This document shows, in pieces, positions 22,688-25,766 of a stretch of DNA of 25,766 nucleotides. A program made the translations under genes and the position numbers. Origin of the DNA: Spirochaetaceae bacterium (GTDB taxonomy: Bacteria > Spirochaetota > Spirochaetia > SZUA-6 > Bin103); the NCBI GenBank assembly GCA_028818385.1, contig JAPPNY010000207.1, positions 1 to 25,766 of the forward strand. Reading direction: 5' to 3'. The first letter of the stretch is position 1; every line of letters starts with the position of its first letter. The notes beneath the pieces are model-generated. The model did no database searches and was not told the origin of the DNA. It worked only from the letters and a program-made list of their open reading frames with translations.

Positions 22688-23688
22688 TTCTTCGGCGGGT
22701 GCTCGGCGTCGTCGTCGGCGCGGCGGATGACGATGTTGTCGTCCTCCAGGTCCACGCGCACGCGGTCGCGTCCGGAGATGGACAGCGCCTGCAGGTGGTC
22801 GCGGGGGATCTGCAGCCGTCCCACCCGGTCGACGACGACGTACTCCCGGTGCGAGTCCGCCTCCTCCATGTGCAGGGCCGGCCGCGCGACCTGCGGGTCG
22901 CCGGCGGCATCGCGCTGGCGGATGAACTCGCTGGAGGTACGTCCGTCACGGATGGCGACCACGCGGCTCACCGCCTGCGCCACGGCGCGGTCGTGGGTGA
23001 CGATGACCACGGTCACGCCCAGGTCGCGGTTCACCTCGCGGAACGTCGCGAGCAGGTGGCGGGCGGTCTGCGAGTCGACGTTGCCGGTCGGCTCGTCGGC
23101 CAGCAGCAGCGGCGGCTCGTTGGCCAGCGCCACCGCGATCGCCACCCGCTGCTGCTCGCCGCCGGAGAGCTCCATGAGCCGGTTGCCCGCCCGGTGGTCC
23201 ACGCCGACCTGCCGCAGCAGCTCCAGCGCGCGCTGCCGCCGCCGCCCGCGGCGGCGAGCCAGCAGCATCGGCACCTCCACGTTCTCCGCCGCGGTCAGGT
23301 ACGGCACCAGGTTGCGGGCGCTGTTCTGCCAGACGAAGCCGACCGTCTCACGCCGGTAGCGCACCAGGTCCTGGGGGCTGAACTTGAGCAGGTCGGCGCC
23401 GCCGACCTCCACCGTCCCCGCAGAGGGACGGTCCAGCCCGCCCAGGATGTTGAGCAGGGTCGACTTGCCGCTGCCGCTGGAGCCGATGATCGCCATCACC
23501 TCGCCCGCCTCGATCTCCAGGTCCAGTCCCTGCAGCGCGACCACCTCGACCTCGTCGGTCTTGAAGATGCGCACCAGGTTCTCGCAGCGCACTCCTGCGC
23601 CGTGCACTCCTGCGCCACGGGTGGCCGCGCCGCGCGGGCGCGGCCCGGTGCCGGCCGGGCCGGTGGCAGGCTCGGCAGCGGAGCTCAT
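22684..23688 (-). CDS. MacB/LolD-type ABC ATPase with C-terminal AbrB-like domain
   Basis: ABC-type ATPase of 334 residues. Seen: low-complexity Gly/Ala/Pro N-terminus (1-32); Walker A GSSGSGKST at 69-77; Q-loop region GFVWQNSARNLVPYLTAAENV; signature LSGGEQQ at 174-180; Walker B LLLADEP at 194-200; and switch His in VIVTHD. This places it in the MacB/LolD/FtsE branch that energises FtsX-like permeases. After about 240 residues comes an extension ending (about 281-326) in REYVVVDRVGRLQIPR, then RDRVRVDLEDDNIVIRR, with the spacing of SpoVT/AbrB swapped-hairpin domains (V-D-x-x-G-R-x-x-I-P ... D-x-V-x-V). Such domains bind DNA or dimerise. ATG overlaps the upstream ATPase stop (ATGA). No permease is adjacent. 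Confidence 0.9.
   Translation of the reverse strand: MSSAAEPATGPAGTGPRPRGAATRGAGVHGAGVRCENLVRIFKTDEVEVVALQGLDLEIEAGEVMAIIGSSGSGKSTLLNILGGLDRPSAGTVEVGGADLLKFSPQDLVRYRRETVGFVWQNSARNLVPYLTAAENVEVPMLLARRRGRRRQRALELLRQVGVDHRAGNRLMELSGGEQQRVAIAVALANEPPLLLADEPTGNVDSQTARHLLATFREVNRDLGVTVVIVTHDRAVAQAVSRVVAIRDGRTSSEFIRQRDAAGDPQVARPALHMEEADSHREYVVVDRVGRLQIPRDHLQALSISGRDRVRVDLEDDNIVIRRADDDAEHPPKK
23589..23617. repeat. 15-bp tandem duplication inside the ATPase gene
   Basis: GCACTCCTGCGCCGT is followed directly by GCACTCCTGCGCCA, encoding the repeated GAGVHGAGV near residues 25-33 of the ATPase. It lies in the variable N-terminal extension and keeps frame. Confidence 0.65.
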
Positions 23689-24380
23689 GGGGCGGCCCCC
23701 GGCACGGCGGGATCCGGCTCCACGACGCGACCGTCGCGCAGCGACACCCGCTGGTCGGCCATGTCGACGATGGCCGGATCGTGGCTGCTCATCACCACCG
23801 TGACCCCCTGCTCGCCGGTGAGCTCGCGCAGGATGCCGACCACCTGCAGGCCGGTGTGGGTGTCCAGCTCCGCGGTCGGCTCGTCCGCGAACAGCACCTG
23901 CGGGCGGTGGGCGAAGCCGCGCGCGATCGCCACGCGCTGCTGCTCGCCACCGGACAGCTCGCCCGGCCGGTGGTTCATCCGCGAGCGCAGCCCGACCATC
24001 GACAGGCACTCCCTGGCGCGCTCCTCCCGCCCGTTGCGGTCGGCGCCGGCGATGCGGAGCGCGAACTCGACGTTCTCCAGCGCGGACATGGCGGCGATCA
24101 GCGCCACCGACTGGAAGACGAACCCCATGCGCAGGCGCCGGAGCTCGTCGCGCTCGGGCTCGCCGAGCGTGGTGAGGTCGGAGCCGTCCAGCAGCACCGC
24201 GCCGCTGGTCGGGCGGTCCAGCGCGCCCAGGATGTTGATCAGGGTGGTCTTGCCCGACCCGGACGGCCCGTGCAGCACGGTGAGCGTCCGTGGCTCGATC
24301 GCGATGCTCACCCGGTCCAGCGCCGTGACGAGGCCGCTGCCGGCCCGGTAGCTGCGGGTGACATCGACCGCGGTGATCAT
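23685..24380 (-). CDS. MacB/LolD-type ABC ATPase
   Basis: A 231-residue ATP-binding protein of normal LolD/MacB size. Seen: Walker A GPSGSGKTT at 38-46, Q-loop GFVFQ near 86-90, signature LSGGEQQ at 142-148, Walker B VLFADEP at 162-168, and the switch His in VVMSSHDPAIV. It most resembles ATPases that drive FtsX-like permeases for lipoprotein or substrate extrusion, rather than sugar-import ATPases, which are longer and carry a regulatory C-terminal domain. ATG at 24378-24380 overlaps the oxidoreductase stop (ATGA), and its own stop overlaps the next ATPase start, so the two ATPases are made together, probably as a heterodimer. The partner permease is not in the window. Confidence 0.9.
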   Translation of the reverse strand: MITAVDVTRSYRAGSGLVTALDRVSIAIEPRTLTVLHGPSGSGKTTLINILGALDRPTSGAVLLDGSDLTTLGEPERDELRRLRMGFVFQSVALIAAMSALENVEFALRIAGADRNGREERARECLSMVGLRSRMNHRPGELSGGEQQRVAIARGFAHRPQVLFADEPTAELDTHTGLQVVGILRELTGEQGVTVVMSSHDPAIVDMADQRVSLRDGRVVEPDPAVPGAAP

Positions 24381-25627
24381 CGCCTGCCGGCGGCCGCTTC
24401 CCCCGCTCCGTCGTTCAGGCCGTACGCGTCCCAGGTTTCGGTCAGGTCGACCACGGTGCCGGTGGAGCGCGCTTCGTCGATCCCGAGGGCCGTGACGCAG
24501 GCGACCAGTCCCTCGCGGCCGCCGGACATCATGGGGCGTCCTTCGCGCAGGCGCCGGAGGCAGTCGCCGAACTGCGAATCGTCGCCGCCGCCGTGCTGGC
24601 CCGCGCGCACAACCTCCGTCCGCTCCCACGGCAGCCCCTCCCAGTCGCCGGTGTAGCGGATCGGCGCGTACTGGAAGAAGCCCCAGTAGATGTCGCCCTC
24701 GATGCAGCCGCGCTCGCCGACCACGTACATGCGCCGGCTGGGGCTTGCGGCGTTCTGGTTGCTGTGGAAGGTGGCGCGGATGCCGTTGGCGAACTCGATG
24801 ATCACCACCTGGTTGTCGACGATGTCCTGCGCCGAGTTGAAGCAGCACAGGTCCAGGTCCTTGCCGCGCGTCAACTCCGGCTCCGACTCCGGCTTCGGAG
24901 GCAGCGGATCGAGCTCCAGGCGGTGGGCGCAGTCCAGGTCGCAGTCGCGGCAGTACAGCGGCGCATCGGACCGCGGAGTGAAGAACGAGCGGCCGCCGAA
25001 CGACGCGACCCGGCGCGGCAGCGAGTCGGCGAACCAGCACAGGATGTCCAGGTCGTGGCAGCACTTCTCCAGCAGGTAGGTGCCGGTGAAACGGCGGAAC
25101 CGCCGCCAGTCGCGGCGGAAGAAGGCTCCTTGCGCGAACGGCAGGTTCTCATTCGCCTCGATCGACATGATCGGACCCAGATCACCGTCGTCCAGGCGCT
25201 GCTTGATCCCCCGGTAGAACGGCGCGTAGCGCAGCACGAAGCCGACGATCAGCTCGCGGTCTGCCGCCTGCGCGGCGCTCCAGATCGCCCGGCAGTCCTC
25301 GGCCGTGGTAGCCAGCGGCTTCTCGCAGAACACGTGCTTGCCGTGCTCGAACGCCGCCACCGCCGGCTCGCGGTGGGCGTGGTCGGGAGAGCCGACGATC
25401 ACCAGGTCGACGTCGTCGCGGCTCACCACCTGATCGATGCCGTCCACCACGGCCGCGTCCGGTGCGTGCTCCCGTTGCGCCTGCAGCACCGCCTGGGGGT
25501 TCGGGTCGTACAGCACCGTGATCTCGACGTCGTCGGCGCGCGCGGCATGTCGGAGCAGCGAGCGGCCGCGGGCGCCGCAGCCGATCGCGCCGACGCGAAA
25601 CGGAGAATCAGCCATCGTCGAGGGCAT
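24377..25627 (-). CDS. Gfo/Idh/MocA-family NAD(P)-dependent oxidoreductase
   Basis: Sugar or inositol dehydrogenase-like oxidoreductase of 416 residues, cytoplasmic. Seen: Rossmann strand and glycine loop VGAIGCGARG at 12-21, then LYDPNP; the EKPLA motif at 102-106 containing the conserved Lys; LEKCCHDLDILCWF around 186-199, with H191/D192 in the usual catalytic position; and the GFO_IDH_MocA C-terminal domain to about residue 400. A Cys-rich segment (C226, C229, C233) is typical of one subgroup and may bind zinc. Start taken at ATG 25627; ATG 25615 (MADSPFRVG) is equally possible since neither has a good ribosome-binding site. First gene of the unit with two ATPases and a glycosidase, so it probably oxidises a sugar released or handled by that unit. 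Confidence 0.9.
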   Translation of the reverse strand: MPSTMADSPFRVGAIGCGARGRSLLRHAARADDVEITVLYDPNPQAVLQAQREHAPDAAVVDGIDQVVSRDDVDLVIVGSPDHAHREPAVAAFEHGKHVFCEKPLATTAEDCRAIWSAAQAADRELIVGFVLRYAPFYRGIKQRLDDGDLGPIMSIEANENLPFAQGAFFRRDWRRFRRFTGTYLLEKCCHDLDILCWFADSLPRRVASFGGRSFFTPRSDAPLYCRDCDLDCAHRLELDPLPPKPESEPELTRGKDLDLCCFNSAQDIVDNQVVIIEFANGIRATFHSNQNAASPSRRMYVVGERGCIEGDIYWGFFQYAPIRYTGDWEGLPWERTEVVRAGQHGGGDDSQFGDCLRRLREGRPMMSGGREGLVACVTALGIDEARSTGTVVDLTETWDAYGLNDGAGEAAAGRR

Positions 25628-25712
25628 ATCGTGCCATGTGCCGGTGACCGGTGACCATGCCGGCGCGGGCCGGCGATCGACCTACTTGTTGAGTTACTCC
25701 ACCACGGCGCCT

Positions 25713-25766
25713 TGAGGTGGTCCCGGAAAACTGGACAGGTGGTTAAGGTGTAACCCTGGCCAGGAG
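25713..25766 (+). mobile_element. Possible IS3-type insertion sequence left end, cut by window
   Basis: TGAGGTGGTCCCGGAAAACT followed by GGACAGGTGG resembles the terminal inverted repeat of many IS3-family elements (TGA...GTCCCG...AACTGGACA). The final GGCCAGGAG would be a ribosome-binding site for a transposase orfA beyond the edge. No transposase codons are visible, so this rests on pattern recall. Between it and the oxidoreductase start (25628-25712) are only a CGGTGAC direct repeat and a GCCGGC inverted repeat. Confidence 0.4.

Noticed and set aside
25640..25680. Short repeats near the right edge (CGGTGAC twice, GCCGGC inverted) as a CRISPR or terminator
   Set aside because: Only two short units, no spacers and no T-run; likely chance in GC-rich DNA.

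Overview
The window is strongly GC-rich, with G/C-dominated third codon positions, and almost fully coding. The best organism guess is a high-GC free-living or host-associated spirochaete (Spirochaetota), probably a metagenome-derived genome. The main clue is a cysteine-free substrate-binding-protein leader ending FGFA/SGEEEG beside Lpl-type sugar ABC permeases. Chloroflexota or another sponge/marine lineage with a similar catabolic repertoire cannot be excluded. No rRNA, tRNA or CRISPR array was seen.

Layout, left to right. (1) 45-1868 (-): an McrB-like AAA+ restriction/defence NTPase whose C-terminus is cut off. Its other flank holds the first 28 codons of a truncated SGNH hydrolase (1958-2044), so this block looks inserted. 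(2) 2049-5555 (-): an M32 carboxypeptidase behind a DtxR/MntR-type metalloregulator with a perfect dyad just upstream, then an amidohydrolase. (3) 5694-8062 (-): an HpcH/HpaI aldolase translationally coupled to an N,N-dimethylformamidase-like protein, divergent from an isochorismatase-like cysteine hydrolase (8124-8798, +). That hydrolase is coupled to a lipoprotein fusing a cyclophilin-like and an FKBP domain (8795-9787). (4) 9811-11690: a small toxin-antitoxin island. It holds two near-identical Phd/RelE-type modules in the same orientation (the first with a frameshifted toxin), an FKBP 3'-end relic, and a DUF4160-DUF2442 pair between them. (5) 11727-16418: manA (-), divergent from a fused E1 alpha/beta 2-oxoacid dehydrogenase that overlaps an acyltransferase-like gene. 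(6) 16537-21788 (+): an Lpl-like sugar ABC importer (binding protein, permease C, permease B). The two permeases are separated by a convergent amidohydrolase and an orphan MbcA/ParS-type antitoxin. (7) 21767-25627 (-): a tightly coupled operon of Gfo/Idh/MocA oxidoreductase, two MacB/LolD-type ABC ATPases (the second ending in an AbrB-like domain) and a GH32/GH43-like beta-propeller glycosidase, all with 4-bp stop/start overlaps. (8) 25713-25766: sequence resembling the end of an IS3-type element, cut by the window edge.

The themes are heterotrophic scavenging (sugar import, glycosidase, oxidoreductase, ManA, amide/peptide hydrolysis) and accessory defence/toxin-antitoxin DNA with several broken genes. 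The least conventional items are the E1-fusion/acyltransferase pair, the ATPase-AbrB fusion operon without a visible permease, the cyclophilin-FKBP lipoprotein with an apparently dead cyclophilin site, and the toxin-antitoxin island with its FKBP relic.
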